From an uncultured Acetatifactor sp. (GTDB lineage Bacteria > Bacillota > Clostridia > Lachnospirales > Lachnospiraceae), in the NCBI GenBank assembly GCA_910586835.1, contig CAJUJU010000025.1, forward strand, positions 1 to 48,531: 48,531 nucleotides of DNA, read 5' to 3'. Each line of letters starts with the position of its first letter. The stretch's first letter is position 1. This document shows, in pieces, positions 1 to 7,630 of the stretch. The position numbers were made by a program, and so were the translations under genes. The notes below the pieces were generated by a model, which did no database searches, had not been told where the DNA came from, and saw only the letters and a list, made by a program, of their open reading frames with translations.

Positions 1-55
1 ATCCGATCTCGTGCTCGTGTCCCTCCAGTTTTACCGCAATGTCTTCCTCTGTCAC
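1..55 (-). CDS. Phage holin/XhlA-like protein, N-terminal fragment cut by window edge
   Basis: Eighteen residues are visible, starting at a GTG at 53-55 behind a purine-rich GGAAGGAGGG ribosome site: MTEEDIAVKLEGHEHEIG. Short acidic starts of this kind with an HEHEI segment are typical of small phage proteins of the haemolysin XhlA or holin-accessory type that follow tail-fibre genes. It lies downstream of the tail protein on the same strand, as expected in a phage late operon. The rest is outside the window, so the family call is tentative. Confidence 0.4.
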   Translation of the reverse strand, partial: MTEEDIAVKLEGHEHEIG

Positions 56-191
56 CTCTTCCCTCCTTCCCGATCATAAGAGCCGGATGTCTCCTGTGGA
101 AACTTCCGGCTCTGTGATTCTGATTCTATATTCTGTTTTTACCCTTCAGGGCCCGTCCCGGATCCTCATGGGCGTCACCTCCCTTCCTGCA

Positions 192-1658
192 TCACCTGGG
201 TATAAGCGTCACATCCGTAAAGTAAAAATAAACGCTCCCGTAGGGCGGTTTCCGATCCAGGTAAGGGCGGTACCCAACATACAGCATTGTAGTCCCTGAT
301 GCCTTTGAAAAATAGAGCGTTGCGGTCTCTCCGTCTTTTACCAGCTGTTCCGTGTGTTTCACGCCCCCTGCGCTTACCCAGTCCCGCCAGAAATTTACAA
401 GCGGCAGGAATGCTCCTCCCCCGGACTCGCACATCCCAAAGGCAGCGCCGGTTCCTTCATGTTCCGTGTATGCATTCAGCTGTACTTTTTTAAATTGGAC
501 GCCCCTGTACAGGGAGCAGTCAATGGCTGCATCATAGACCAGCATGCAGTCCGGTTTGTTTATATCAATATGCATCCCCCCATCCACATAAACGCCATTC
601 TTTGACAGCGTGATAACTGTCTGTATCCCGGTCCATACCGCATACATGGCAGCGCTGGCCGACAGGGTAATGCCTGCCCCTGGGGCATACTGCGTCCCGC
701 CGGTGCTCCCCAGCGCCCACTTTTTAAAGGTGCAGCCGCTGCGGGAAAAGCCGTTGGCACGCAGGGTAAAGGACGGGTTGACGGTGGCGCCGTTGCTGTT
801 ATAGTACCTTGTGCCGCTCTGGGCCGCCGTACTTCCCCCGGAAGCGCCGTTGCCGTTGTAGGACAGGGTAATGGTCTGCTGATACATGCCGTACAGGGTA
901 GTGTTGGAGTCCCGGGTAAAGGCCGCTCCGTTATTATAGGTGATGCCGCTGTTGCCTGCCGTGCCCGTGCTCCAGCCTCTGGCCGTCCAGCCGGATAAGC
1001 CTGCCTGGGTCAGCGTAAAGGAGGGATTGATATATCCCGCCGGTGCCCAATACCTTGTCCCCGTGGTACGGCTGGCGGAAGTGCTGTTGTTATAATAAGT
1101 AACAGTTATACTCTGCTGGTACAGGCCGTATAGAGTGACATTGCTGTCCCGAGTAAATGCTGCTCCATTGGCATAGGTGATTCCGGCGTTCCCCTGATTG
1201 CTGGTACTCCATCCCCTGGCCGTCCAGCCGCTGGAACTTGTCTGCGTCAGCTGAAAGCTGGGGTTGACCACGCTGCCATTGTTATAATACCGGTATCCCG
1301 ATGTACTGCTGGCGGAAGTGCTGTTGTTATAGTAAGTCACCGTAACGCCTGCCCGGAACACGGCATACAGGGTGACAGGGCTGTCCGCCATGATTTTACT
1401 GCCCAGCACGCTGGCGCTTGCCGTCCTGTCCTCCCGCCAGCCCACAAAACTCCACCCAGTCTTCTGAGGAGTGAAGGTTTTCGGAGAAAGACAGGACGTG
1501 CCGCTGTCTGCTTCCTCGGTGTAAGAAATGCCGATATCTACCATATAAGTGACCGTATTGGCGGAAGAATAAACTTTCCTGTCTGCGACATATCCCTGCC
1601 TGACCTTTTGCGGGCCGAGAAAAAGCTTACTTTTGTTTTGCGCGAAATAAATTGCCAT
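192..1658 (-). CDS. Phage tail/receptor-binding protein with InlB-type B repeats
   Basis: 488 residues, start ATG at 1658 behind AAAAGGAGGCG. Residues 1-32 resemble the short N-terminal piece of Lachnospiraceae phage tail proteins (motif FLGPQKVRQGYVADRKVY). Four repeats follow at about residues 40-102, 105-181, 184-260 and 262-342, each with a GW-x-GW or KKW core and an LYxxY/W ending, as in Listeria-Bacteroides (Flg_new, InlB B-repeat) domains. Repeats 2 and 3 are nearly identical, which suggests recent duplication. Residues 345-488 form a separate, beta-rich, unrecognised C-terminal domain that probably contacts the host surface. No signal peptide is seen, consistent with a virion protein rather than a secreted adhesin. 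Confidence 0.7.
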   Translation of the reverse strand: MAIYFAQNKSKLFLGPQKVRQGYVADRKVYSSANTVTYMVDIGISYTEEADSGTSCLSPKTFTPQKTGWSFVGWREDRTASASVLGSKIMADSPVTLYAVFRAGVTVTYYNNSTSASSTSGYRYYNNGSVVNPSFQLTQTSSSGWTARGWSTSNQGNAGITYANGAAFTRDSNVTLYGLYQQSITVTYYNNSTSASRTTGTRYWAPAGYINPSFTLTQAGLSGWTARGWSTGTAGNSGITYNNGAAFTRDSNTTLYGMYQQTITLSYNGNGASGGSTAAQSGTRYYNSNGATVNPSFTLRANGFSRSGCTFKKWALGSTGGTQYAPGAGITLSASAAMYAVWTGIQTVITLSKNGVYVDGGMHIDINKPDCMLVYDAAIDCSLYRGVQFKKVQLNAYTEHEGTGAAFGMCESGGGAFLPLVNFWRDWVSAGGVKHTEQLVKDGETATLYFSKASGTTMLYVGYRPYLDRKPPYGSVYFYFTDVTLIPR

Positions 1659-1923
1659 AATAGGCGCCTCCTTTTCAGTTTGTTTTATGTGTTCATTCCC
1701 TCCGTATTACACCGATTGTAAATTTGCGGAAGTTCCTGTAAAATCAATAACTTCCGGTTCCGCTGTACAGTTTGGTTCGGTATTTTGGGCTAATGCGGAT
1801 AATTCCGCAGTTTGCCCTTCTTCCATCCGTTTTCCCATTATAAAAACAGTGGCACACGGCTGCTGCCATGTACCACTGCGCAAATTATAGATTCTATTTT
1901 CTGTTTTAAAAATATAATATCGC

Positions 1924-1952
1924 TTGACTTTCATGCGCATTATGCGTATAAT
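1924..1952 (+). promoter_or_regulatory. hicAB promoter with internal palindromic operator candidate
   Basis: TTGACT (1924-1929), a 17-bp spacer and TATAAT (1947-1952), with a second TATAAT at 1952-1957. The spacer holds the palindrome ATGCGCAT (1933-1940) followed by the related TATGCGTA, placed where HicB autorepression would block polymerase. The operator role is inferred. Confidence 0.75.
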
Positions 1953-1974
1953 ATAATCATAAGGAGATAACACA

Positions 1975-2154
1975 ATGAGATTCCGGGAAGTAGAAAAAAT
2001 CATTTTAGCGGATGGTTGGATATACAAAAATGCGAAAGGCTCTCATTGCCAGTACATACACCCATCAAAGCCGGGCAAGGTTACAATCCCAAAACACCCC
2101 GGAGACATTTCACCACAGGTTGTCAAACAAATTTTTAAGCAGGCCGGACTATAA
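1975..2154 (+). CDS. hicA: HicA-type mRNA interferase toxin
   Basis: 59 residues, ATG behind AAGGAGATAACACA. The small double-stranded-RNA-binding-like fold of HicA is recognisable: a start MRFREVEKIILADGW, the catalytic-histidine segment KGSHCQYIHP, then KVTIPKHPGDISPQVVKQI. HicA toxins cleave mRNA independently of the ribosome and are neutralised by HicB, encoded 40 bp downstream. The key His is present (GSH), so the toxin looks intact. The pair lies inside prophage debris, a common place for such modules. Confidence 0.9.
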   Translation: MRFREVEKIILADGWIYKNAKGSHCQYIHPSKPGKVTIPKHPGDISPQVVKQIFKQAGL

Positions 2155-2194
2155 TGTCCGGTGCTGCACACAATAACTATAGGAGGATCTTTGT

Positions 2195-2602
2195 ATGAAA
2201 TTAACTTATCCCGCCTGTTTTTATCCTGACAGCGAAAAGGAAGGCGCTTATGCAGTAGTAGTTCCTGATCTTCCCGGATGTGTGAGCGGCGGAAACTCCC
2301 TGGCCGAAGCCATTCTCATGGGCATGGACGCCGCTTCCGGCTGGGTTCTTGATGAATTAGAAGACGGAAACGCCATTCCTCCCGCAAGCCCTCTGGAATC
2401 CATTACTCCAGATCCAGGCGGTTTTGTAAGCATGCTTGTTCTGGATATGGATTCTTATACTGAAAGATATGGCGAAAAAGCAGTAAGAAAAAATCTTACC
2501 ATCCCGGCATGGCTTAACACCTTTGCCGAAAATAACCATATCAATTTCTCGCAGGTGCTTCAAGACTCCCTGACCGCACTTTATCAACGCCAACACGCCT
2601 AA
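2195..2602 (+). CDS. hicB: HicB-type antitoxin
   Basis: 135 residues, ATG behind AGGAGGATCTTT. Residues 1-70 are the HicB partial RNase-H-like fold (YPACFYP...YAVVVPDLPGCVSGGNSLAEA). Residues 95-130 look like a DNA-binding region of ribbon-helix-helix type (RKNLTIPAWLNTFAENNHINFSQVLQDSL). It should bind HicA directly and repress the shared promoter at 1924-1952. Gene order is toxin first, the usual order for HicAB, and both genes are intact. Confidence 0.9.
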   Translation: MKLTYPACFYPDSEKEGAYAVVVPDLPGCVSGGNSLAEAILMGMDAASGWVLDELEDGNAIPPASPLESITPDPGGFVSMLVLDMDSYTERYGEKAVRKNLTIPAWLNTFAENNHINFSQVLQDSLTALYQRQHA

Positions 2603-2608
2603 AGAAAA

Positions 2609-2638
2609 CGCTCCGGATCCATTCCGGGGCGCTTTTTT
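2609..2638 (+). terminator. Rho-independent terminator of hicAB
   Basis: CGCTCCGG (2609-2616) pairs with CCGGGGCG (2624-2631) using one G-U pair and is followed by TTTTTT. It sits 6 bp after the hicB stop. Confidence 0.8.
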
Positions 2639-2657
2639 GTTTCTCCATATAGTTTCT

Positions 2658-3080
2658 TCAGAATTTATTATAGCATACTTTTTCATACCTTTTATTCCAT
2701 TTTGCAAAATGAGATATTTTTTTGCTAATGAATGCCTGCAAGGTATGTACAGCCTTTGCTATACGCTTCTGTGGTATTCCATCAACAAAGATCATCCGGA
2801 AGATGCGCCGCGTCAAACTGTCCGGAATGCCCTCTATGTATTCCTCTATCTCCGCACACTCTCCCTCCAGCTGCTTTATCTGCCGACCTTAGGTATCGTG
2901 TAAGCGCCAGTACCTCTCCTGATTCAACCCTACTACGGATTTCGGCACCGGAAAGCTGCTGCGGTAGTCCATAATCACGTCATTGTCCGTCAGTTCCTCA
3001 CACAGGCGATCCAACTTGTACCTCAGTTCCCGGATCTCCACTCTTTTGCTCTGATACTCTTTCAACTGCTCTCTTGTCAT
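2658..3080 (-). pseudogene. ArpU/sigma-like phage regulator broken by a nonsense codon
   Basis: The start ATG at 3080 follows a strong GGAGGAGGGG site and gives MTREQLKEYQSKRVEIRELR, then NDVIMDYRSSFPVPKSVVGLNQERYWRLHDT, before an in-frame TAA at 2889-2891. Reading on in the same frame to the TGA at 2658-2660 recovers the expected second half: RQIKQLEGECAEIEEYIEGI, then PDSLTRRIFRMIFVDGIPQK, a helix-turn-helix like those of phage ArpU-type late regulators. The extreme C-terminus (after KAVHTLQAF) also looks degraded. The family usually activates phage late genes, so its loss fits a dead prophage. The call rests on frame continuity and remembered family pattern. Confidence 0.7.
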
Positions 3081-3266
3081 TTGACCCCTCCTCCGGATCT
3101 CTTCCTGCTGCCAGGCTTCCTTTGACACCTGTTCCCACACCTGCTGCCAGCCGCCTCCCTTAACACTGCTGCCATGCAGCTTCAGCAGCAATGCTTTTGC
3201 CTCCTGGCCTCCTTTGCGGTACGGTATTTTTGTAACCGGATACCATTACTCACAAAGGAGGTTCTT

Positions 3267-3626
3267 ATGAACAAATTATCAGAACGAATGGCACTGCTTC
3301 GGGAAGAACGGAACATCGGGCAGAAGGAACTGGCCGCTTTTCTTTGCTGCTCCACGGGCACCATATCCAACTATGAAAACGGGGTACATGAGCCCTGTCT
3401 GGATAATGCTGTTAAAATCGCTCAGTTCTACCAGGTGTCCCTTGACTATCTTCTCGGGAATACCGAGCTTCGTACCATGAGGGACAGCAGCTGTCCGGAA
3501 ATCAGCAAAGGGTATTCTTTCAGCCGTTTTCTGAATCTTCTGAATGTTCTGCTTCCGGAAGAACGAAGGCGGCTGGCAGATCATCTATTTACAATGGAAC
3601 TGGCCCATAAAGCCCTGATGCAGTAA
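3267..3626 (+). CDS. XRE-family transcriptional regulator
   Basis: 119 residues; ATG at 3267 chosen because AAAGGAGG lies just upstream, although the frame is open further 5'. Residues 5-60 are a lambda-repressor-like helix-turn-helix (RMALLREERNIGQKELAAFL, then ISNYENGVHEP, then DYLLG). The remaining 60 residues are helical without a peptidase domain. It lies head-to-head with the broken ArpU-like gene and upstream of the CI-like gene, so it is probably a phage Cro/CI-type accessory regulator. Its target cannot be told from the sequence. Confidence 0.85.
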   Translation: MNKLSERMALLREERNIGQKELAAFLCCSTGTISNYENGVHEPCLDNAVKIAQFYQVSLDYLLGNTELRTMRDSSCPEISKGYSFSRFLNLLNVLLPEERRRLADHLFTMELAHKALMQ

Positions 3627-3697
3627 TCCTTCCCTCCCCGGCGCCGAGAGGAATTCCGGTGCCAGGAATCCGGTGTAAGCTGCACCGGTGCAACAAC

Positions 3698-3743
3698 AAA
3701 AAGAAAACTACCAACTGATCTATTAGCTAGTAGTTTTCTTTTT
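3698..3743. terminator. Perfect 14-bp bidirectional terminator
   Basis: AAAAAGAAAACTAC (3698-3711) is exactly complementary to GTAGTTTTCTTTTT (3730-3743), giving an A-tract/T-tract hairpin active in either direction. It ends the XRE gene transcript; a smaller CCGGTG/CACCGG hairpin precedes it at about 3670-3688. Confidence 0.85.
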
Positions 3744-3890
3744 AATACCATATTGCTGTTTATTTGATTATATTCGCACTATACAATTCATCGCTTTATT
3801 AGTCAATACATTTTTAATAAAAATTTGAATATATATGTTGATTTTATTAATTTTGCATGTTAATATCGAAATGGAAAGGATAAGGATGCA

Positions 3891-4625
3891 ATGACAAAGA
3901 AAGAAATAGGAGAAAAATTAAAAGCAAAAAGAATTTCTTGTGGCATGACTCAACAAGAAGTAGCCGAAAAAATAGGAAGAAAACAACCTATTGTTGGTCA
4001 CTGGGAAACAGGGTACTCTCAGCCCGATGCTAATACATTATTTATGCTCTGCGATATATACGGCACAACCGTTGATGATATATTCGGTTTTTCCCCAAAA
4101 GAGAATTTTTCTAAATCAGAATATGACCACATCAAAAAATACCGCGCACTCGATGAATCTGGCCGAGAACATGTATCCGCAGTCCTTCAATGGGAATCTG
4201 ATCGAATGAATCAGTTGAAGCGGATCACTCCCACTTCCATCGTTGAACTACATAATACCGCAGGCGAAAAAGGACGTCTCATAGAATACTTCCGCAGTGT
4301 ATCTACCGGAACAGGACAGGTCATTTTTGATGATGTATATTCTGAGCGGATCACAATGCCTGATATCCCTAAATATCGTCGCGTTGCCTACGCCGTTAAA
4401 GTGGATGGAAAGAGCATGGAACCCCTGTATAACGACGGCGATATTCTCCTAATAGAGCCTACCTGCGAAATCAGCATTGGTGAAATCGGTATTTTTAACG
4501 TCAACGGCCTTGCTTATGTAAAGCAGTTGGGAAAGGATCGTCTGATTTCCTTGAATAATGGATATGATGATATACTTCTCACAGAAGATCCTGTATGTAT
4601 GGGAAGGGTTGTTAATAAACTCTAA
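3891..4625 (+). CDS. CI-like phage repressor, HTH plus S24 peptidase domain
   Basis: 244 residues, ATG behind AAAGGATAAGGATGCA. Residues 5-62 form an XRE helix-turn-helix (GMTQQEVAEKIGRKQPIVGHW). Residues 140-244 are a LexA/CI-type S24 domain with the catalytic serine in DGKSMEPLY (Ser175) and the lysine in LAYVKQLG (Lys211). Proteins of this type repress phage lytic promoters and self-cleave when RecA is activated. A clear Ala-Gly cleavage dipeptide is not visible in the linker (it reads STGTGQ), so self-cleavage is uncertain. The preceding AT-rich stretch (3744-3890) probably holds its promoter and operators. Confidence 0.85.
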   Translation: MTKKEIGEKLKAKRISCGMTQQEVAEKIGRKQPIVGHWETGYSQPDANTLFMLCDIYGTTVDDIFGFSPKENFSKSEYDHIKKYRALDESGREHVSAVLQWESDRMNQLKRITPTSIVELHNTAGEKGRLIEYFRSVSTGTGQVIFDDVYSERITMPDIPKYRRVAYAVKVDGKSMEPLYNDGDILLIEPTCEISIGEIGIFNVNGLAYVKQLGKDRLISLNNGYDDILLTEDPVCMGRVVNKL

Positions 4626-4760
4626 ACCAAAAGAGGAACCCGCCTTATAAATACATTATTTTATTTAGACGCTTTCTATTGTACAGTATACTGAACGCAC
4701 AAAGGCAGATGATATTAAGGCTGTACGCAACCAAAAATCAAGTTCCGAAAGGAGTTGCTT

Positions 4761-5306
4761 ATGGATTTATCAAGAGAAACGACTTACACCGTTGCAGATA
4801 TCTATAATTTACCGGAAGGCCAGCGTGCAGAGCTGATCGACGGGCAAATGTATATGATGGCTCCGCCAAAACGAATTCATCAGGAGCTTGTCAGCCAGTT
4901 CACCAAGGTCATCGGACAGTACATTGATTCCCATGGTGGGCGCTGTAAGGTCTATCCCGCTCCGTTTGCCGTACTCATAAATTCGGATGACAGGAACTAT
5001 GTTGAGCCTGATATCTCCGTAATATGCGATGAAGGAAAATTGAATGAGTATGGCTGCAGCGGATCGCCTGACTGGATCATAGAAATCGTATCTCCCAGCA
5101 CGGAGCGGATCGACTACGGCATCAAGCTTTTCAAATATCGCTCCGCGGGTGTGCGGGAATACTGGATCGTGAATCCCCGGCTCCGCACCGTCAATGTATA
5201 CGATTTTGAACGCAATGAGGAGACCCTTCAGTACAGCTTCGACGATAATATCCCTGTATGTATCTATCAGGATCTCAGCATCCATATTGCAAAACTGCTT
5301 TCCTGA
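4761..5306 (+). CDS. Uma2-family (DUF820) PD-(D/E)XK nuclease-like protein
   Basis: 181 residues; the ATG at 4761 is preferred over an upstream TTG because AAAGGAG ends 6 bp before it. The family pattern is clear: YTVADIYNLPEGQRAELIDG at the N-terminus, then MMAPPKRIHQ, the acidic EPDISVICD, then PDWIIEIVSPST and REYWIVNP. These contain the Asp and Glu of a PD-(D/E)XK core. Uma2 proteins are abundant in cyanobacteria and Firmicutes, often next to mobile elements, and their substrates are largely unknown. It stands alone here, without a methyltransferase. Confidence 0.8.
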   Translation: MDLSRETTYTVADIYNLPEGQRAELIDGQMYMMAPPKRIHQELVSQFTKVIGQYIDSHGGRCKVYPAPFAVLINSDDRNYVEPDISVICDEGKLNEYGCSGSPDWIIEIVSPSTERIDYGIKLFKYRSAGVREYWIVNPRLRTVNVYDFERNEETLQYSFDDNIPVCIYQDLSIHIAKLLS

Positions 5307-5467
5307 ATGAGGCATGCTGCCTGGAAATTTGACGATACACTCCGGCGTATATAAAATCCGCCTCCGGCGCCAACCGGAAGCGGATCCTCGGAACTATGTC
5401 AAGAGGATGATACAGCTCACCCGCAAATGAATCGTACCATCTTCCCGGGGAAAAAGCAATTGTCCCG

Positions 5468-5491
5468 GGCATTTTTATGCCCAAAAATGCC
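5468..5491. repeat. Hairpin at the break point before the integrase remnant
   Basis: GGCATTTTT (5468-5476) and AAAAATGCC (5483-5491) form a 9-bp stem with a 6-base loop, just before the point where integrase homology begins. It could be a terminator or a junction scar. A further hairpin, ATCCGCCTCCGG with CCGGAAGCGGAT, lies at 5356-5385 after the Uma2 gene; neither has a clear T-tract. Confidence 0.4.
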
Positions 5492-5511
5492 GCTGTCCTT
5501 GCGAGGCGTAG

Positions 5512-5961
5512 ACTGGCCGCACCGAAGATCCGGAGGTATGTCGGATCCTGCTCATGGTTTACAGCGGCTTCCGCGTCTCCGCCTACAGCGCCCTCACCGT
5601 GAACCTTGAGGAACGATACTTCCAGGGCGGCGTGAAGACCGCCGCCGGCAAGACGATTCACCCTGGCATTTACGGATTTATCGACTTGATGGAAGCCTTT
5701 CCGTCACCCGGTGTCTTTCGGGACAAGCACTTTTATCCTGTGTTGGCCTCTCTGGGGATCCTGTATACTGCTGCCGGAACAAAGCACACGCCCCACGACT
5801 GCAGGCACACCTTTTCCTGGCTGTGTGACCTTTACGGTGTAGATACCGTCAGTAAACACCTTCTCATGGGACATGCCCTTCCGGGAGACGTGGAAAGCAA
5901 AAAATACTCCCACCGCACCCTCGACCAGCTCCGGGCAGAAATTGAGAAAATTCAGGTCTGA
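5512..5961 (+). pseudogene. Tyrosine integrase, C-terminal half only
   Basis: The frame opens after a TAG at 5509-5511 and reads DPEVCRILLMVYSGFRVSAY, then NLEERYFQGGVKTAAGK, then HTPHDCRHTF, LLMGHALPGD and KYSHRTLDQL to the stop. The catalytic set (Arg in SGFR, Lys in GGVKT, HxxR in HDCRH, His in LMGH, Tyr in KYSH) is all present, but the arm-binding and core-binding domains are missing and no start codon with a ribosome site fits. It is the integration gene of the decayed prophage. A short protein from ATG 5554 is possible but would lack the first arginine's helix context. Confidence 0.75.
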
Positions 5962-6210
5962 ATTTGTTGCTAATTTGTCACTAACCGCACATTTTCAGAC
6001 CTGTTTTTTCGTGTTTTCTCATGTTTTCAAAAATGCCTGTTTTGCCAGTAAACATGCGGGTTCCCGGGTATTTATCCTGTATCTGAAAAAAAACAAATAT
6101 TTAATTCTTTTTTAATTTCCCGGCCGAAGCAATGACAAGATATGGATGCTATGATAAAATAACCCTATTCGAGAGAAAATTATAATAGGTTTTATAATGG
6201 AGGTACTAAT

Positions 6211-6738
6211 GTGAAGGGTAAAACAGAAAAAATCATCTTGTTTTCCGGGGTTCTGCTGATTGTCGTGCTTTTGTTCCTGATTGTCTGGAACGCGGGAATA
6301 TTTGGTATATCCAAAAGCAGAGTCGAACAGGACGCAAGGGAAAACCAGAAGATAGACAGCAGCTGGCAGCTGAGCCAGGCTACAAATGAAAACATGTGCG
6401 CCATGCTTTTTTACGATGAGACCACCAACAATTGTGTTTATTCCATCTATCTCAAGAGGGACGGCTTCTCCTTCGGATACTTTTTCCGGGATGGCGGCAT
6501 CAATCCGTATATTCAGGACAGCGTCCACGGTATCGTCTATGAAGACAGAGGAATTGCCCTTCTCTCCCTGAACGAGGATCAGGTGAGCAGAATCGTGGTA
6601 GACAATACCATGGAAGAAAAAACCATTGACGTCAATCCCCAGGAACCCTTTGTCGTGGTGCTTCCCGTAAATTGCGGAGAAATTACCATGTATGACGCTC
6701 AGGGAAATGTTGTAACTCTGTATGACACTTATATGTAG
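6211..6738 (+). CDS. Membrane-anchored hypothetical protein
   Basis: 175 residues, GTG start behind TGGAGGTACTAAT. One N-terminal membrane segment (residues 8-28, IILFSGVLLIVVLLFLIVWN) is followed by an extracellular domain of about 145 residues that is rich in beta-strand pattern (VYSIYLKRDGFSFGYFF, EDRGIALLSLNEDQVSRIVV, VVVLPVNCGEITMYDAQGN). No catalytic motif is recognised. It stands alone between the prophage and convergent bioY, so context gives no function. Confidence 0.7.
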   Translation: MKGKTEKIILFSGVLLIVVLLFLIVWNAGIFGISKSRVEQDARENQKIDSSWQLSQATNENMCAMLFYDETTNNCVYSIYLKRDGFSFGYFFRDGGINPYIQDSVHGIVYEDRGIALLSLNEDQVSRIVVDNTMEEKTIDVNPQEPFVVVLPVNCGEITMYDAQGNVVTLYDTYM

Positions 6739-6768
6739 GCAGCACCTCGCTGTGCGTAAGTGCTGCCT
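6737..6768. terminator. Hairpin between convergent genes
   Basis: AGGCAGCAC (6737-6745) pairs with GTGCTGCCT (6760-6768). It starts at the stop codon of the membrane protein and lies 29 bp past the bioY stop. No T-tract follows on either strand, so terminator activity is uncertain. Confidence 0.4.
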
Positions 6769-6797
6769 GCAGGACGCATCCCGAGGGCAGATCCAGA

Positions 6798-7367
6798 TTA
6801 AAGCAGCCCTGCCGCCGCCAGTCTTTTTCTCAGCTGAGGACCTACGAGCATGGCAGCGGCCAGCTTTATGGCGTCTGCCGGGATGTATGGGACAACGCCT
6901 ATCATAAGAGCCTCCCAAAAGCTTCGTTTCAACTGGCAGGCAAGCCAAATTGTGCCAAAGAAATAGCATACCATAGTGCCCAACACCATGCCGAGAATGT
7001 AGAGGGGCAGCTTCTTTCCAAATTTATCTACAAAAAAACCGCAGATCGGCGCCATGAAAATATAGCCAATGATATATCCCCCCGTAGGCCCCAGCAGCTT
7101 TGCCGGTCCCGCAGAAAAATCGGTAAAGACCGGCACTCCGGCCAGCCCCAGCAAAATATAGAGAACTACACTTACGGTTCCCAGCTTCATCCCCAGCACC
7201 GATATCACAAAATAGATTCCCAGTATACCCAGGGAGATTGGTACAGGGCTCACCGGTATGTGCAGGGACCAGGGCCCCAGAACACAGATCACTGCTGTCA
7301 TCAGACCTGTCAAAGCAAGCTGCTTTACACTGAATTTTGAACTTTCTCTTGTAGTTGTCATACTCAT
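6798..7367 (-). CDS. bioY: BioY, biotin-specific S component of an ECF transporter
   Basis: 189 residues from the ATG at 7367, chosen because AGGTGAGG ends 5 bp upstream; a GTG at 7379 falls inside that site. Six hydrophobic segments and the BioY signature are visible (SLHIPVSPVPISLGILGIYF, LGLAGVPVFTDFSAGPAKLLGPTGGYIIGYI in part). BioY binds biotin in the membrane and works alone or with shared EcfA/EcfT subunits, which are not in this window. The gene has its own promoter flanked by two BirA operators, so biotin sufficiency should repress it. Confidence 0.95.
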   Translation of the reverse strand: MSMTTTRESSKFSVKQLALTGLMTAVICVLGPWSLHIPVSPVPISLGILGIYFVISVLGMKLGTVSVVLYILLGLAGVPVFTDFSAGPAKLLGPTGGYIIGYIFMAPICGFFVDKFGKKLPLYILGMVLGTMVCYFFGTIWLACQLKRSFWEALMIGVVPYIPADAIKLAAAMLVGPQLRKRLAAAGLL

Positions 7368-7405
7368 TTTGTTCCTCACCTTTCTGCGTGAAATTCAAAC
7401 CACAA

Positions 7406-7437
7406 ATTGTAAACCATGTTTTTATGTAGTTAACAAT
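7406..7437. promoter_or_regulatory. BirA operator 1 (downstream of bioY -10)
   Basis: ATTGTAAAC (7406-7414) and GTTAACAAT (7429-7437) form the Firmicutes BirA pattern TTGTNAAC-N14-GTTAACAA. It overlaps the initiation region of the bioY promoter. Confidence 0.85.
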
Positions 7438-7440
7438 ATG

Positions 7441-7469
7441 AATATATAGGAGTTTGTTCCAAATGTCAA
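7441..7469 (-). promoter_or_regulatory. bioY promoter
   Basis: On the minus strand TTGACA (7469-7464), a 17-bp spacer and TATATT (7446-7441). The -35 lies inside BirA operator 2 and operator 1 lies just past the -10. Confidence 0.8.
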
Positions 7470-7492
7470 CCGTTTTTATGAAAGGTTAACAT
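7463..7492. promoter_or_regulatory. BirA operator 2 (over bioY -35)
   Basis: ATGTCAAC (7463-7470) and GTTAACAT (7485-7492) repeat the BirA half-sites with the same N14 spacing. It covers the bioY -35 box and ends 22 bp before the queT -35, so it might also influence queT. Confidence 0.8.
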
Positions 7493-7513
7493 TATTTTTT
7501 CTTCCATTTTAGC

Positions 7514-7541
7514 TTGACTTTCCTATTGTTTCCGCTATAAT
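7514..7541 (+). promoter_or_regulatory. queT promoter
   Basis: TTGACT (7514-7519), 16-bp spacer, TATAAT (7536-7541). The transcript would begin near 7549 and include the preQ1 aptamer. Confidence 0.8.
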
Positions 7542-7580
7542 AGATTTTCGGAACAACACACGCCTGTTTTTCCGACATGC

Positions 7581-7624
7581 CGTCAGTTCGAGACCTTCCT
7601 GACGTAAAACAAAACTAAAGGAGA
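7581..7624 (+). ncRNA. preQ1-I riboswitch
   Basis: Stem CGTCAG (7581-7586) with CTGACG (7599-7604), a 12-base loop TTCGAGACCTTC containing the conserved ACC segment, and an A-rich tail TAAAACAAAACTAAAGG that should fold back as the H-type pseudoknot. The tail ends in the AAGGAG ribosome site of queT, so ligand binding would hide that site. PreQ1-I elements are known upstream of queuosine-precursor transporter genes, which fits the next gene. Confidence 0.85.
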
Positions 7625-7630
7625 GAAAAA

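Larger units (their letters stand above)
1..5961. mobile_element. Degraded prophage remnant
   Basis: This stretch carries phage-type genes in disordered form: a holin/XhlA-like gene start, a tail protein, HicAB, a broken ArpU-type regulator, two XRE regulators (one a CI-like S24 repressor), a Uma2 nuclease and the C-terminal half of a tyrosine integrase. Replication, packaging and capsid genes are absent between the tail gene and the repressors. The right boundary is set only by the last phage-like gene; no attachment-site duplication could be seen. The left boundary lies outside the window. Confidence 0.6.

Noticed and set aside
80..112. Terminator GAGCCGGA/TCCGGCTC after the tail gene
   Set aside because: The stem is real but has a 17-base loop and no T-tract on either strand, and it precedes a co-directional phage gene.
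1707..2027. Minus-strand frame of 106 codons between the tail gene and hicA
   Set aside because: It runs through the hicA promoter and start in reverse and has no ribosome site. Its last 40 codons look mildly gene-like but not enough to call.
5275..5661. Minus-strand frame of 128 codons over the integrase remnant
   Set aside because: It is opposite the recognisable Uma2 end and integrase fragment and has no family features.
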